Below, piece after piece: positions 6,239-15,297 of a stretch of DNA of 64,000 nt (within the stretch, counting starts at the first letter, position 1; every line of letters starts with the position of its first letter). This stretch comes from Nocardia tengchongensis (GTDB lineage Bacteria; Actinomycetota; Actinomycetes; Mycobacteriales; Mycobacteriaceae), in assembly GCF_018362975.1 (NCBI RefSeq), contig NZ_CP074371.1:1426001-1490000 (forward strand). Direction: 5' to 3'. The notes below the pieces were generated by a model, which saw only the letters and a program-made list of their open reading frames with translations, had not been told where the DNA came from and ran no database searches. Position numbers and translations under genes: made by a program.

Positions 6239-9200
6239 ATGCCGATCGCTCCGTCCGAGGCAGCCACCGGCAGTGTTTACAACTTCTCGGTCAGATCCAG
6301 TGCTGATGCGGCACAGCAGTTCGCGCGGGTAATCCGCGGCCAGGATTTGCTCGCGTCCGCTGAGACACAGCCGTTTCCGGGTCTTCAGCCCGTCAGCGCC
6401 CACACCCGCACTGGGTACCCCCCTTCCCGTATAAGGACCCGGACACCGGCCCCCTGGCCTCTGGCCCCGATCCGGCGCGTATCCCTAGTTCAACACCCGA
6501 ACCGGCCAAACAATCACCTCCGACCCCGCAGCCAGCGCCCAACAGCCACCCTTCCGTGCAACCGGGTGTTACTGCGCAGCCGCAGAATTCGGCACCGAGC
6601 TCGACGAAACCGGTGCAGCCAGGCGTCACGGTTCAGCCGAGTCAGCCCGCGCCGGAGCCGGAGCCCGTGCTGAAGGAGGCCACCTACACGGGGCCGACGA
6701 TGTTCGACATCGGCAACAACGCGCCGCCAGATCAGGCAGAAGGCCAGCCGTGGGTGGTGCAGGATCCGAACCTCGGCAAGATCACCAACACGATCGTGGC
6801 CGGTACCGGTGGTCAGACTGTCGATTCGACCATCGAAAAGCCAAACGGCGAGACCGTCACCTTGCGTCGAGTAGCTGATGGTACGGGCGGCTACACGATG
6901 TGGATGAACGCCGGCGGCGTCATGTCGGTCTCGTACTCGCCTGGAACCCACGGCGCCGCACCGGGACAAATGCTCCAGTACACGATGGCCGAGGGTGACG
7001 ACCCCTCGAGTCCGTCGATCATCTCAAACCTGTTGGACGGTGGACAGACCACGGTCAATCTCGATGCGCGCACCGGGACTACGTGGGGCACACAGTATCT
7101 GGACAACGGCGAGCAGGAAGTCTCCATCCTGAGCCAAGACCAGGTCCAAAAGATCTTCCGCACCTACCACGACGAGATGCGCAATCCCTATACCGATCAG
7201 GTGGGGGAGCTCCGCCCGGACAAGACCGGCTGGTACCTGGGCACCGATGGCCTGAGACGCGACTTCAACCCCGATCACAGCATCGACGTCTCCGGAATGG
7301 ACAGCACCCGCACGACGGCCCGCCTGCATTACACGCCTTCAGGGCAGGTCAGCGGCACGCTCGCGAACGACGTCGAGGCGCGGACGATCACCATCACGCC
7401 GAACGACACCGGTTCGATCCATGTAACCCAGGACTTCCGAGGAAAAACCCTTCATGTCACCCGATACGACCTGAAGGGCAATCCACTCAGAGACTGGGCC
7501 CTTGGCTCGGACGGAAAGTGGCTCGACTACACCCGCAACGCGGATGGATCCACAACCTTCAACCAGCTCGACGGTACGAGGCTCCAGGTCAAGGACATCT
7601 GGCGCTACACAGTCTGGAGCCCGGACGGATCGCACAAAGACTACGACACCTCACCCAAGATAGACACGAGAAGCCTCACCCAGAAGCTATGGGCCGCAGG
7701 CGATAACGCATGGGATGCGGCCTTCGAGAAGGGCCGCGGCCTAGTTATCGGCCTCGGAGCCATGTCAGGCTTCAACAGCCAGTACAACGACTTCGCGAAG
7801 TTCATGGGCTGGAATTCCAGGCTCGATACTCAAAAGATCCCTTTCACCAACCAAGATATGAAGCTCGGCCCGCTGGTAGGCCTCACCTATGGCATCGCAA
7901 CGGGAATTCTCAAAGGTACTTTCGACACGCTGTCCGCAGATTTTAAAACCGCAATTTCAACTGCCGAAGCAACCGGCGATTGGATGCGTGGAAAGGTCAG
8001 CTTCAGCGATGCCGCTCTGCGCGTGTGGCAAGAAGCAGCATTCGACAGTATAAACGCCCGATCTCAGTTCTTCTTGATGACCGACCTCCGCGGCGCAACC
8101 GAGCATCCATCACAGACATTCGGCGAGCTGGCCTTCGGCGGTGCCACCCTGCTCCTCCCCACAAAGGGAATCGGCCGTGGCATAGGCGCAGCGTCGCGGG
8201 CAGGAATCTCAGGGGCGGCGAAGGCTACGGAACTTGCTGATTCGGCAGTCCATGCGTTCAGAAGCTCATCCATTGCCGCTTCCACGGTATTGGGCAAATA
8301 TGGCAAACAATTCGTTGAGGCAGCTCGTTTGGCTACTCAATCAGCGAGCCTAACCGGTGCGACTGCTGCCCGACTGATAGCCCAAACGCTGGAGCGATTC
8401 CGGGCAAACGGATCCCAGCTTCCGAATGGTCTGCCGCCTCGCGACAATATGGCCGAGCCTGAAGGTGGTAAGGGTCTTGTCGATGGCAATAGGGTACCTG
8501 TGCGAGCGCGGAGCGCAGAATCTGAACCCAACGGCTCCCGAGATATCAGGGCGACATGGGAAGTAATGCAGATCGGTAGATTTGCACGACGAATTACCTC
8601 AATGCCAGAGTGGGCTTTGGCTGGCGGTCCCTTGAGAAATTCTGGGAAGATTCTTCAAGCTCCTACAACGATGTTCACGGCCGTCAGGGCTAGTGGAACT
8701 CGTATGTTCCAGCGGTCCGGAATGCAATTGCCCACCTACCGTGCGCCAAGTTCGATAAATGGTTCGGCCAGGCCGCTGAGTCGTTCCGAATACCGGACGC
8801 TTGTAAGTCCCTATGATGCCGCAAATAAACGAACCTCGCCGAGGCTGGTTCCAGGGGCGAAGTACGAGCACAGCGTTGGCAATCGGAAGACGACGATTCT
8901 GACTAACTTGGATGGAACGCCAGGGTATATAGAGACAAATTGGACTGTCGTCAAGATGCCGGATGGCAGTTTGCTCTATAACGAACTACTAGAGTTTGCT
9001 GCGCCAAACACGGTATACAGAGTCAATGGTAACTTCTGGCTGCGTTTCGATGAATATGCGCGGGTAGTCGAGGCATATAGCCCTGACCTCAAGATTCTCC
9101 CGGCGAACACACGCCTCCGGGACACTGATATGCAGGATCTTTTCAATAATAGAAAGGATATAATTTCTGGTCCTGGTACAGATGCTGGCCACCTATTCAG

Positions 9201-9498
9201 GGATCAGTGGGGCTCGCCGGCCAATCTAATATTCTATACGCCGCAGCGATCGGCGATCAATCGCTTCGGTGGGTCCTATTTTAAGCTAGAGAATAAGATA
9301 TCGACTCTTATCAGGCGCGCTTCAAGGCAGACTCCGCCAGGTCGTGTTGAATATAGCACTCTGGTTGAATATGGCAGTCCGACACCGGTTCCGGGCTACC
9401 GAGCGGTCGGAGATGAGTTCACCCCTTATGCTTACAATGTAGGATACAAGAAAAGTACTGAGGTCAGGTGGAGAGAGGCTAGAATTGTCAACCGATAA
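6239..9498 (+). CDS. Giant toxin-like protein 1 with C-terminal nuclease domain (frameshifted in this sequence)
   Basis: The protein would be about 1086 residues if one base were restored in the C6 run at 6418-6423. Before that point the frame from 6239 gives the N-terminus; after it the frame ending at 9498 continues openly. Order: the 20-residue motif starting at Tyr14 (VYNFSV...RVIR); a proline-rich linker; a beta-rich body with repeated G-x-W/Y and D-G patterns; a hydrophobic glycine/alanine segment near 8120-8230 typical of pre-toxin regions; and a C-terminal domain with DAGHLF, N-L-I-F and INRFGGSYFKLEN, resembling DNA/RNA non-specific endonucleases of the Endonuclea_NS_2 type. The last part is AT-rich. 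A TTG-initiated immunity gene overlaps its end. It is probably a polymorphic toxin delivered by the tail particle. Confidence 0.7.
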
Positions 9499-10357
9499 CT
9501 TCAATGAGGGAACCTCGGAACCGGATATGAATCGCAAAGCGGAGTTGCTTGGCGAAATCGTCGATAATGCGCGTGATAAGGCTCCGACTGGCTGGACCTG
9601 CATTGAATTGACCTACACCATGATTGGTGAGTCGTTCGAACTAGAGGTGGGAATTGATACCCTCGAAGGGCCCTATATGGCGATAGGTGGGCCTATTGGA
9701 TTTCCTTCGGCTGTTCAGCAGCTTCGAGATTTGATGTATATTCCCGGCCATGGTACGTGGTTTACGCTCCACCTGCGGATCGATATCGCTGGATTCGAGA
9801 CCCGCTTTGGATACGAGCGGCCAGTTGATGAGTCTTTGCTTGGAATTGATCTAGAGCAAGATCTGCAAATATACCCCCGCGACATCGTGCCCCAATGGAT
9901 GCTAGAGGAGATAGCCGAATCGCATCGGTTGGCAAGTGAATCTAACGAGCCCGCTGACGACCTCCAGGGTGGTATCGATAATCTAGCGGTACTCGATTAT
10001 TCCGATGTCTTCGGGTCGGTGCTTACTCGTGATCAGGCAAAGGCCCGTGCATTTGGATTCACACCTACAGAGGACGGGTTGCGGTATATCAGCTTGGTTC
10101 GTGAACCTCGAACGGCCGAAGTCCCAGTGGTGACCTACAGTGAAGTTGATGTGGACGGATTTGAGCTGCGGAAAGTAGAAGTGTTCGATGACGGTACTAC
10201 TGGAATAGCTGGAATGGGCGCGCATACGGCGCGCACAGTGTTGGATCGAAACCCGATTCCATTGGTGGTAGAGCCTTCTCAGCGCGCTGGGTGGATTGCA
10301 ACTGAAATTTCGCCCAGTGCGTTTCAGGTAGAATGGCTTGCGGCAGGTGGATGGTAG
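9485..10357 (+). CDS. Candidate fused immunity protein for toxin 1
   Basis: This protein of 290 residues starts at a TTG (9485) inside the last codons of the nuclease gene, with GGAGAGAGG upstream; an ATG at 9527 is an alternative. Residues about 15-130 resemble the DUF600/YezG immunity fold (GWTCIELTYT, LRDLMYIPGHGTWFTL, RFGYERP). The last 120 residues resemble DUF6881 (YISLVREP, YSEVDVDGFELRKVEVFDDG, EISPSAFQVEWLAAGG). YezG-type proteins neutralise nuclease toxins in Bacillus, and DUF6881 proteins often sit in immunity clusters. The gene is clearly AT-richer than the tail genes. Family assignments were made by eye and should be treated as probable. Confidence 0.6.
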   Translation: MSTDNFNEGTSEPDMNRKAELLGEIVDNARDKAPTGWTCIELTYTMIGESFELEVGIDTLEGPYMAIGGPIGFPSAVQQLRDLMYIPGHGTWFTLHLRIDIAGFETRFGYERPVDESLLGIDLEQDLQIYPRDIVPQWMLEEIAESHRLASESNEPADDLQGGIDNLAVLDYSDVFGSVLTRDQAKARAFGFTPTEDGLRYISLVREPRTAEVPVVTYSEVDVDGFELRKVEVFDDGTTGIAGMGAHTARTVLDRNPIPLVVEPSQRAGWIATEISPSAFQVEWLAAGGW

Positions 10358-10614
10358 TTCTACTGCAGCTCATTGGCAAAGCGGGACGATACAGAGAAAT
10401 CGATGTCAACATCTATCTCGAGAATGGTGAGCTTTGGTTGGAAGATAGTGCCACCATCTAGCTTCCGTGGTTGCAGTCGCGGAGGACATACCTTGAGATT
10501 GCGGACAAGAAGGTTAGCTATGGCCTCTACGGAATCCAAGGGGGGATGCTCGGTGAGTTCCAGGAGGCGATCGTTCCTTGTTCTGGAAGAGTTATTGAAA
10601 AGGGTGGCTCATGA
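10351..10614 (+). pseudogene. Broken small gene downstream of the immunity gene
   Basis: An ATG at 10351 overlaps the stop of the immunity gene. It opens a frame of 36 codons (GRYREIDVNIYLENGELWLE), a TAG at 10459-10461, and then the same frame continues for 50 codons (RRTYLEIADKKVSYGLYGIQ) to TGA at 10612-10614. The protein would be 87 residues without the stop. Conserved-looking sequence on both sides in one frame argues for a nonsense mutation in a former accessory or orphan immunity gene. The family is unknown. Confidence 0.5.
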
Positions 10615-10717
10615 CTGCTGAGGAATTGAAGGCCTAGAAGTCACGCGTCTTCTTGAAGCCGATGAATGCACCTCATGGGATGCTGCTCGTGCGGAGCGTA
10701 TTCAGTCGAGCATATGA
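10611..10717 (+). pseudogene. Remnant of a very short gene, frameshifted
   Basis: An ATG at 10611 overlaps the preceding stop and reads MTAEELKA before TAG. Adding one base in the CC at 10633-10634 joins it to LEVTRLLEADECTSWDAARA and on to a stop at 10717, about 35 residues. It may be the start of a decayed immunity-type gene, or an intact tiny gene hit by the same one-base deletion seen elsewhere in this sequence. Confidence 0.35.
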
Positions 10718-10819
10718 CCTTGGAGCCAGCTGAAGTATGCGAATCTGAACCTTTGATTGGTATTTTGAATCGGGTGAGAACGGTGTCCGCAGTCAGATTT
10801 CGTTGAATGGTGAAATTTT

Positions 10820-11257
10820 ATGGTTGAAACAATTGTATTTCCTGATATCGAGAAGACGCTTGTCGACTTCCTCACTTCGAAGTTCGTTGCCGGTGGGGAT
10901 TCTTCGAAAGTGTTTACGAAAGTTCCCGATCCGAGACCGGCACGGGCCGTGCGGGTCGTTCGCAACGACCGCAAGGCGCGATTGGACGTCGAAGACCGGG
11001 AGGGGCGCCGCGGGGCCCATCTGATCCTGGATCGTCCTCGGGTTGTGTTCGAGTGCACTGACGATGCCGGCGGCGCGGCGGACTTGGCTGCGAAGGTGCG
11101 GGGCATCATCAATGCCGCTGCCCCCGGCTATATCGGCGCTGTCTGGTGCGACTACGTCGAGGATGCCGGCGAGGAGAACGATACTGATCCGGTGACTGCC
11201 GCTCCGCGGTATACGGTTGTCACCGACCTGATTGTGCGGGGCACTGTTCTCGCCTGA
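10820..11257 (+). CDS. Tail terminator (tail completion) protein
   Basis: This 145-residue protein lies directly upstream of the major tail protein gene, the usual place of the tail terminator in siphoviruses. Its sequence (TLVDFLTSKFVAGGDSSKV, RAVRVVRNDRKARLDVEDRE, YTVVTDLIVRGTVL) has the alternating strand and helix pattern of the family, and the C-terminal beta-strand ending in an aliphatic tail is typical. The protein caps the tail tube and sets its end. In a normal phage the head-tail connector genes would lie just before it; here they are replaced by the toxin and immunity region. The ribosome binding site is weak. Assignment rests on size, order and pattern. Confidence 0.65.
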   Translation: MVETIVFPDIEKTLVDFLTSKFVAGGDSSKVFTKVPDPRPARAVRVVRNDRKARLDVEDREGRRGAHLILDRPRVVFECTDDAGGAADLAAKVRGIINAAAPGYIGAVWCDYVEDAGEENDTDPVTAAPRYTVVTDLIVRGTVLA

Positions 11258-11333
11258 CTGCGTGCTAGTTGCAGTCGAAACTGAATGAACCGAATCCCTA
11301 GGGCCTGCGCAAATCCCAAGGGAGATAACGAAA

Positions 11334-11921
11334 ATGGCTCTGCCTTCCAGCAAGTACATTGGCGCCGGCACTCCGAACATCGCCGTTACCGGCGGTGTTC
11401 TGGTCGCGCCGCTGGCTACCGCGCTGCCGACCGCTGCGGCCGGCTCCATCGATCCCGCGTTCAAGGCGCTGGGTTACGTGTCCGAGGACGGCATCGAATC
11501 GATGGGTGAGCGCAAGATCGAGTCCGTGAAGGACTGGAACGCGGACATCATCGCGCAGCTGCAGACTGAGCACTCGGTGCGTTTCGGTCTGACCCTGTAC
11601 GCGGTGTGGGACAAGGACGTGCTGAGCGAGGTGTTCGGGGCGGGCAATGTCACCCCGACCGCCGCCACCTCCAGCTCCGGTGCGCTGTACCAGGTCAAGG
11701 AGACCGGTACGCCGCTGCCGCGTCGCGCCTGGGTCTTCGACATGGTCAACGAGGACAAGAAGCTGCGCATCGTGCTGCCGAACGCCAAGATCACCTCGGT
11801 TACCGAGAAGAAGTTCGTGTCGAACGCCCTGGCGGGCTTCACCATCAGCGTCGAGGCATTCAAGGACGACGCCGGTGTGAAGGCGTACCGCTACCTGGAC
11901 GACGGCATCAAGACCGCCTGA
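11334..11921 (+). CDS. Major tail tube protein
   Basis: This 195-residue protein has the composition of actinophage major tail subunits: N-terminal IGAGTPNIAVTGGVLVAPL, GYVSEDGIESMGERKIESVK, and an FTISVEAFKDDAGVKAYRYL C-terminus. The ATG at 11334 has AAGGGAGAT upstream. Two strong hairpins follow before the chaperone genes, as expected where a structural protein is needed in great excess. It forms the flexible non-contractile tube whose length is set by the tape measure. There is no tail sheath gene, so the particle would be siphovirus-like. Confidence 0.85.
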   Translation: MALPSSKYIGAGTPNIAVTGGVLVAPLATALPTAAAGSIDPAFKALGYVSEDGIESMGERKIESVKDWNADIIAQLQTEHSVRFGLTLYAVWDKDVLSEVFGAGNVTPTAATSSSGALYQVKETGTPLPRRAWVFDMVNEDKKLRIVLPNAKITSVTEKKFVSNALAGFTISVEAFKDDAGVKAYRYLDDGIKTA

Positions 11922-11952
11922 TTCCGACGGTATTCACCGTCGAAAACCTCGA

Positions 11953-11989
11953 CAGGGCTCGGCCCCGAGTAGCTCGGGGCTGAGCCCTG
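11953..11989 (+). terminator. Hairpin downstream of the major tail gene
   Basis: A 17-bp stem with one G-U pair runs CAGGGCTC plus GGCCCCGAG (11953-11969) against CTCGGGGC plus TGAGCCCTG (11973-11989), with a 3-base loop. It probably reduces transcription into the chaperone genes or stabilises the abundant tail mRNA. Confidence 0.65.
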
Positions 11990-12022
11990 CCCTCTGACGG
12001 CCTCGAGCCGTCCTGCAAAGCC

Positions 12023-12076
12023 CCCAACGGCGGCGGTCATTCCAAACCTATGCGCAGGCCCGCCGCCGCCGTTGGG
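12023..12076 (+). terminator. Second hairpin between major tail and chaperone genes
   Basis: A perfect 14-bp stem, CCCAACGGCGGCGG (12023-12036) with CCGCCGCCGTTGGG (12063-12076), has a 26-base loop and is followed by CCTTCC. Together with 11953-11989 it makes a double attenuator. Confidence 0.5.
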
Positions 12077-12129
12077 CCTTCCAGATGTACCAACCACCAC
12101 AGCAAAAGGACGAAAGGGTCCGCGTAACA

Positions 12130-12420
12130 ATGACTTCCCCGAAAGCCCCCATCGCGATCACCACTCCCATGAAGGTGAAGGACAACTTCCACTACCAGGT
12201 CGACGGCATCGACATCGAGTTGCCGTCGCTGACCTACCTCAAGCCGGGTCTGGTCCGCCGGATCCGCCGTCTGGGCGATGTGGATGCCATGTACACCCTG
12301 CTGGAGCTGGCGGTCTCGCCCGAAGCGCTTGCGGCCCTGGACGATATGGATCCGGATGCCTACCACGAGATGTTGGAGGCCTGGCGCGCGCACTCGGGGA
12401 TCAGCCTGGGGGAATCCTGA
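12130..12420 (+). CDS. Tail assembly chaperone, short form (G)
   Basis: This 96-residue protein starts at the ATG at 12130 (AAAGG upstream), reading MTSPKAPIAITTPMKVKDNF. Position between major tail and tape measure genes, small size and an overlapping -1 open frame identify it as the upstream member of the siphovirus G/GT pair. It coats the tape measure during tail assembly and is absent from finished particles. The frame ends at TGA 12418-12420, just after the slippery run GGGGGAA at 12408-12414. Confidence 0.8.
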   Translation: MTSPKAPIAITTPMKVKDNFHYQVDGIDIELPSLTYLKPGLVRRIRRLGDVDAMYTLLELAVSPEALAALDDMDPDAYHEMLEAWRAHSGISLGES

Positions 12421-12797
12421 GCCTCGATGCGCTTCTCGAAGAGCATTCCGAGGCAATCGAATACGACCTGATTGCCCTCGGCCTGCGGTTGCGCCGGCTC
12501 GGCGGTGAAACGCTGAGCTGGGGCGACCTGAAGGCCATAGTCAAATTCCTGCCGCCCGACTCGGCACTGATGCGCACCATGCACCCCGAAGCCCACCGCT
12601 GGCGGCTCGACCAGTACCTGCTCGCGGAGACGGCTGACTGCCTGCGCTGGCTGGTGTGGTCCAAGAGTGACGATGCCCGGCACGGGCGCAACCGTCCCGA
12701 GCCTATCGCCCGGCCCGGCCTCGAGTCCGGCCGCGAACGCGTGGGAACGGCGATGGGCGTCGAGCGGATCAACGAATTCCTCGGCTGGAGTGAGTGA
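12130..12797 (+). CDS. Tail assembly chaperone, -1 frameshift fusion (GT)
   Basis: A ribosomal -1 shift at about 12408-12414 would join the 96-residue G protein to the downstream frame ending at 12797, giving about 222 residues. The T part has no good start of its own and carries coherent protein sequence (LDALLEEHSEAIEYDLIAL, LSWGDLKAIVKFLPPDSAL, RWRLDQYLLAETADCLRWLV), including the DLIALGLRLRRLG helix common in actinophage T domains. The fusion is required at low level to fold and load the tape measure. The frame relation (-1) and the G run are seen directly; the frameshifting itself is inferred from the family. Confidence 0.8.
12408..12414 (+). promoter_or_regulatory. Probable programmed -1 frameshift site
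   Basis: The heptamer GGGGGAA lies four bases before the G stop codon. Read as CTG GGG GAA in frame 0, the glycine codon can slip back to GGG in the -1 frame, giving CCT GGG GGA. The position is right for a tail chaperone frameshift, though the heptamer is not the textbook X-XXY-YYZ type. Confidence 0.65.
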
Positions 12798-12852
12798 TTC
12801 CTCGCCGGTGGGCGAGCTCGGGCGCAATCGGCCCAGAAAGTGGATGTGAATT

Positions 12853-15297
12853 GTGGATAAGCAACGCCCACCGGCGATGACACTGCCGGACATTCTCGCG
12901 ATGACAACCAGCGGGCAGCCCGCCCCGGGCAAGCGGATCACGTTGCCCAGTGGCGCTCTCTGGGAGGGAGGTCCCACCCCGGGCACCTCTCTCGTCACGC
13001 TTCCCGACCAGGATCCGATTCTCGTCTCCGACAACGGGTCCGGTGCACCGAACTCTCTCGTCGGCCGGTCCGGTCCGTTCGCGGCGCTGGCCCACGCCTT
13101 CGAGGAGGTGCTCGGTCATGTGCCGAACTTCTTCGCGGACCGGGTCGCGTCGCAGGCACTGAACCTGCTGCGAGACACCTCGAAGGGTGACGAGACCGAG
13201 ACCCGGATCGTCAAATTCAGTGCCAAGACAACGCTGCTCAACCCTGCCAAACGAGGCGGACAGCGAGGGGCGGAAGACCCTGAAGACCAAAGTGATTCGG
13301 TCTTCGATCAGAACCCGGTGCGGCGAGCCGGGGGCGGCCTGGTCTACAAGCCGGGCGATACCGTCGCAGATGGCGGCCTGGTCTCGGGCCCCGGCGGCTC
13401 CTCCTCCGACCTGGTTCACCTGGCGGCCTCCCGCGGCGAGTACGTGGTCAACGCCGACGCGGCCGCGCGAGCGCTCTCGCTGCTCGATGCGATCAATTCA
13501 GGCTGGGTGCCCTCCGCGGACTTCCTGGCGGGCATGCTGCCGAGCCTCGCCGGAGCGGACGCGAGTCGAACCACCGCGCCCAGCAATCCGAACCAATGGC
13601 GAGATCTGCTCGGCCAAGGCGTCATCGCGGACACATTGGGCGGCTTGGGAAACGCCGCAGTAGACGCGGCCTCCTGGGCGGGTGCCGCGCTGGGCTCGGC
13701 CCTCGCCCCCATGTTGGGGCCGGGCGGCCTGCTCGCGGCTCGTCCCGGATTGCCCGCATCCGCGTCGGTTCGCAACGATTCGGGTCTGACCGACTCCGGT
13801 ACGGCCGTCCCGATGACGGCCTCGATTCAGGCCACCCCCTCTGCCACACTCGGCTTCCTCGGTACCGCACAACCGAATTCGCCAGCCGGCGCGTCCGGTG
13901 AGCTGGGCTCGCTGGCAGCTGCACTCGGTTCCGGAATCAGCGGCGCGGCCACCGCCGCGGGCAGCCGACTGGGTGAAATGCTCGGCGCGGCAATCCAGCC
14001 CGCTCTCGGCCCCGCCGGTGAACTCGCACCCGTCATCGGCGAACAGTTGGGCCGATTGATCGGATCCCAGTTCGGCAGTCAGCTGAGTACCTCACTCACC
14101 GTGCAGGCCGGACTCGGCGGCGGACAGGCCAGTTCCGGCTCTGGTACCGGAGGTGCTGCCGGTGCCGCACCTGGCGGAGCGGGATCGGATTACATCGAGG
14201 GCGGTTCCGCTCCGGAACCGACCAGGGGTGGTGGCACTGTTGTGGAGGCCGCCGGTCCGGCTGCCACCACAGGCGGCAGTGGCAACATCATCGGGCAGAC
14301 GAATCCGGATGGCAGTCGGTGGGAGTACGTGGCCGCCAACCCGGAACTCGGCACATCGGCAGGTTGGGCGCTCTTCACGCCGAAGCGGTTGGTGCCGAGC
14401 GATGCGGTGCCAGACGGTTTCTCGGTGGGCAACTTCATCCCCGATGAGGACGGTGCGCCACGTCGTATGGTGCCGAGTTCTACTGGCCTGAACTGGATCG
14501 ATGCGCTGACCGGCCGTACGGGTCCATCTGGTTTGCAGGATCCCAAAGAGGAAGTCCACCAGTACAACCCGTACAGCGGTAACTTCACGGATCTCGTGAC
14601 CGTGGCCGCCGACAAGGTTGGCAGAGATCTGGGCACGCTGCTGGCTCCGGTATTGGGCCCGCAGGCTCCGGAGAACTTCGCCGAGCTGGCAAATACGCTG
14701 TTGACGCCAATCGGTCAGGCATACAGTGCCGCCGATCCCGGCAAGAATTGGACCAACACGCTCGGCTACTGGATCAAGAACCTGACCGGTATCGAGTGGA
14801 GTCCTACTGGAACATCGGGTTCCCAGTCGGCAACCTCGCTGACCAACGAACAGCAAATCGGTGTCAGCGCATTCTCATCCGCGATCACCGGTGTGCAACA
14901 GCACGGCCTGCTGGGCGGGCTCACCGGAGCGATCTCGGGCGCGGCTTCGACCGCGGGCAGCGCGGTCGGCACCGCGATCGGCACCATGATCGCGCCCTTC
15001 CTCGGACCTGCCGCCGCACTCGGTCCCGCCGTCGGCTCGATCCTGGGTTCGATGGTCGGCGGTTCGATCGCCGAGGAATTCACCCGTCCCATCGAATGGG
15101 CGGGCAATGCGGTGAAAGAGCTGGTGGGAACCGGGTTCGGGCTCACCGATCTGGCTGCGGGCCCGGGCGGGCACACCGCCCGTGGCGATATCTACAACTT
15201 CAACGGCATGGACCCGAAGAGCGCCGGAATCGCGGTCGAGCGGGTTCGTCGGCGCCGGGCTGTGGCGCAGCAACGCGGAGGAGGTTTCGGGCGATGA
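12853..15297 (+). CDS. Tape measure-like tail protein
   Basis: The protein has 814 residues and starts at a GTG (12853). It stands where the tape measure is always found, after the chaperones and before the distal tail protein. Residues about 160-215 (GGLVYKPGDTVADGGLVSGP, GEYVVNADAAARALSLLDA) are a hallmark of the C-terminal part of actinophage tape measures. Three glycine/alanine-rich hydrophobic segments follow (about 255-300, 350-410 and 660-740) that could insert in membranes. The C-terminus has IYNFNG...RVRR from Tyr781, shared with both toxins. The long coiled-coil N-terminal portion usual in tape measures is missing. By the usual 0.15 nm per residue it would specify a tail of about 120 nm. 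Confidence 0.7.
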   Translation: MDKQRPPAMTLPDILAMTTSGQPAPGKRITLPSGALWEGGPTPGTSLVTLPDQDPILVSDNGSGAPNSLVGRSGPFAALAHAFEEVLGHVPNFFADRVASQALNLLRDTSKGDETETRIVKFSAKTTLLNPAKRGGQRGAEDPEDQSDSVFDQNPVRRAGGGLVYKPGDTVADGGLVSGPGGSSSDLVHLAASRGEYVVNADAAARALSLLDAINSGWVPSADFLAGMLPSLAGADASRTTAPSNPNQWRDLLGQGVIADTLGGLGNAAVDAASWAGAALGSALAPMLGPGGLLAARPGLPASASVRNDSGLTDSGTAVPMTASIQATPSATLGFLGTAQPNSPAGASGELGSLAAALGSGISGAATAAGSRLGEMLGAAIQPALGPAGELAPVIGEQLGRLIGSQFGSQLSTSLTVQAGLGGGQASSGSGTGGAAGAAPGGAGSDYIEGGSAPEPTRGGGTVVEAAGPAATTGGSGNIIGQTNPDGSRWEYVAANPELGTSAGWALFTPKRLVPSDAVPDGFSVGNFIPDEDGAPRRMVPSSTGLNWIDALTGRTGPSGLQDPKEEVHQYNPYSGNFTDLVTVAADKVGRDLGTLLAPVLGPQAPENFAELANTLLTPIGQAYSAADPGKNWTNTLGYWIKNLTGIEWSPTGTSGSQSATSLTNEQQIGVSAFSSAITGVQQHGLLGGLTGAISGAASTAGSAVGTAIGTMIAPFLGPAAALGPAVGSILGSMVGGSIAEEFTRPIEWAGNAVKELVGTGFGLTDLAAGPGGHTARGDIYNFNGMDPKSAGIAVERVRRRRAVAQQRGGGFGR

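Noticed and set aside
6239..9498. RHS or YD-repeat toxin
   Set aside because: The body has repeated Gly-Trp/Asp-Gly patterns but no regular YD repeats or the conserved RHS core sequence before the tip.
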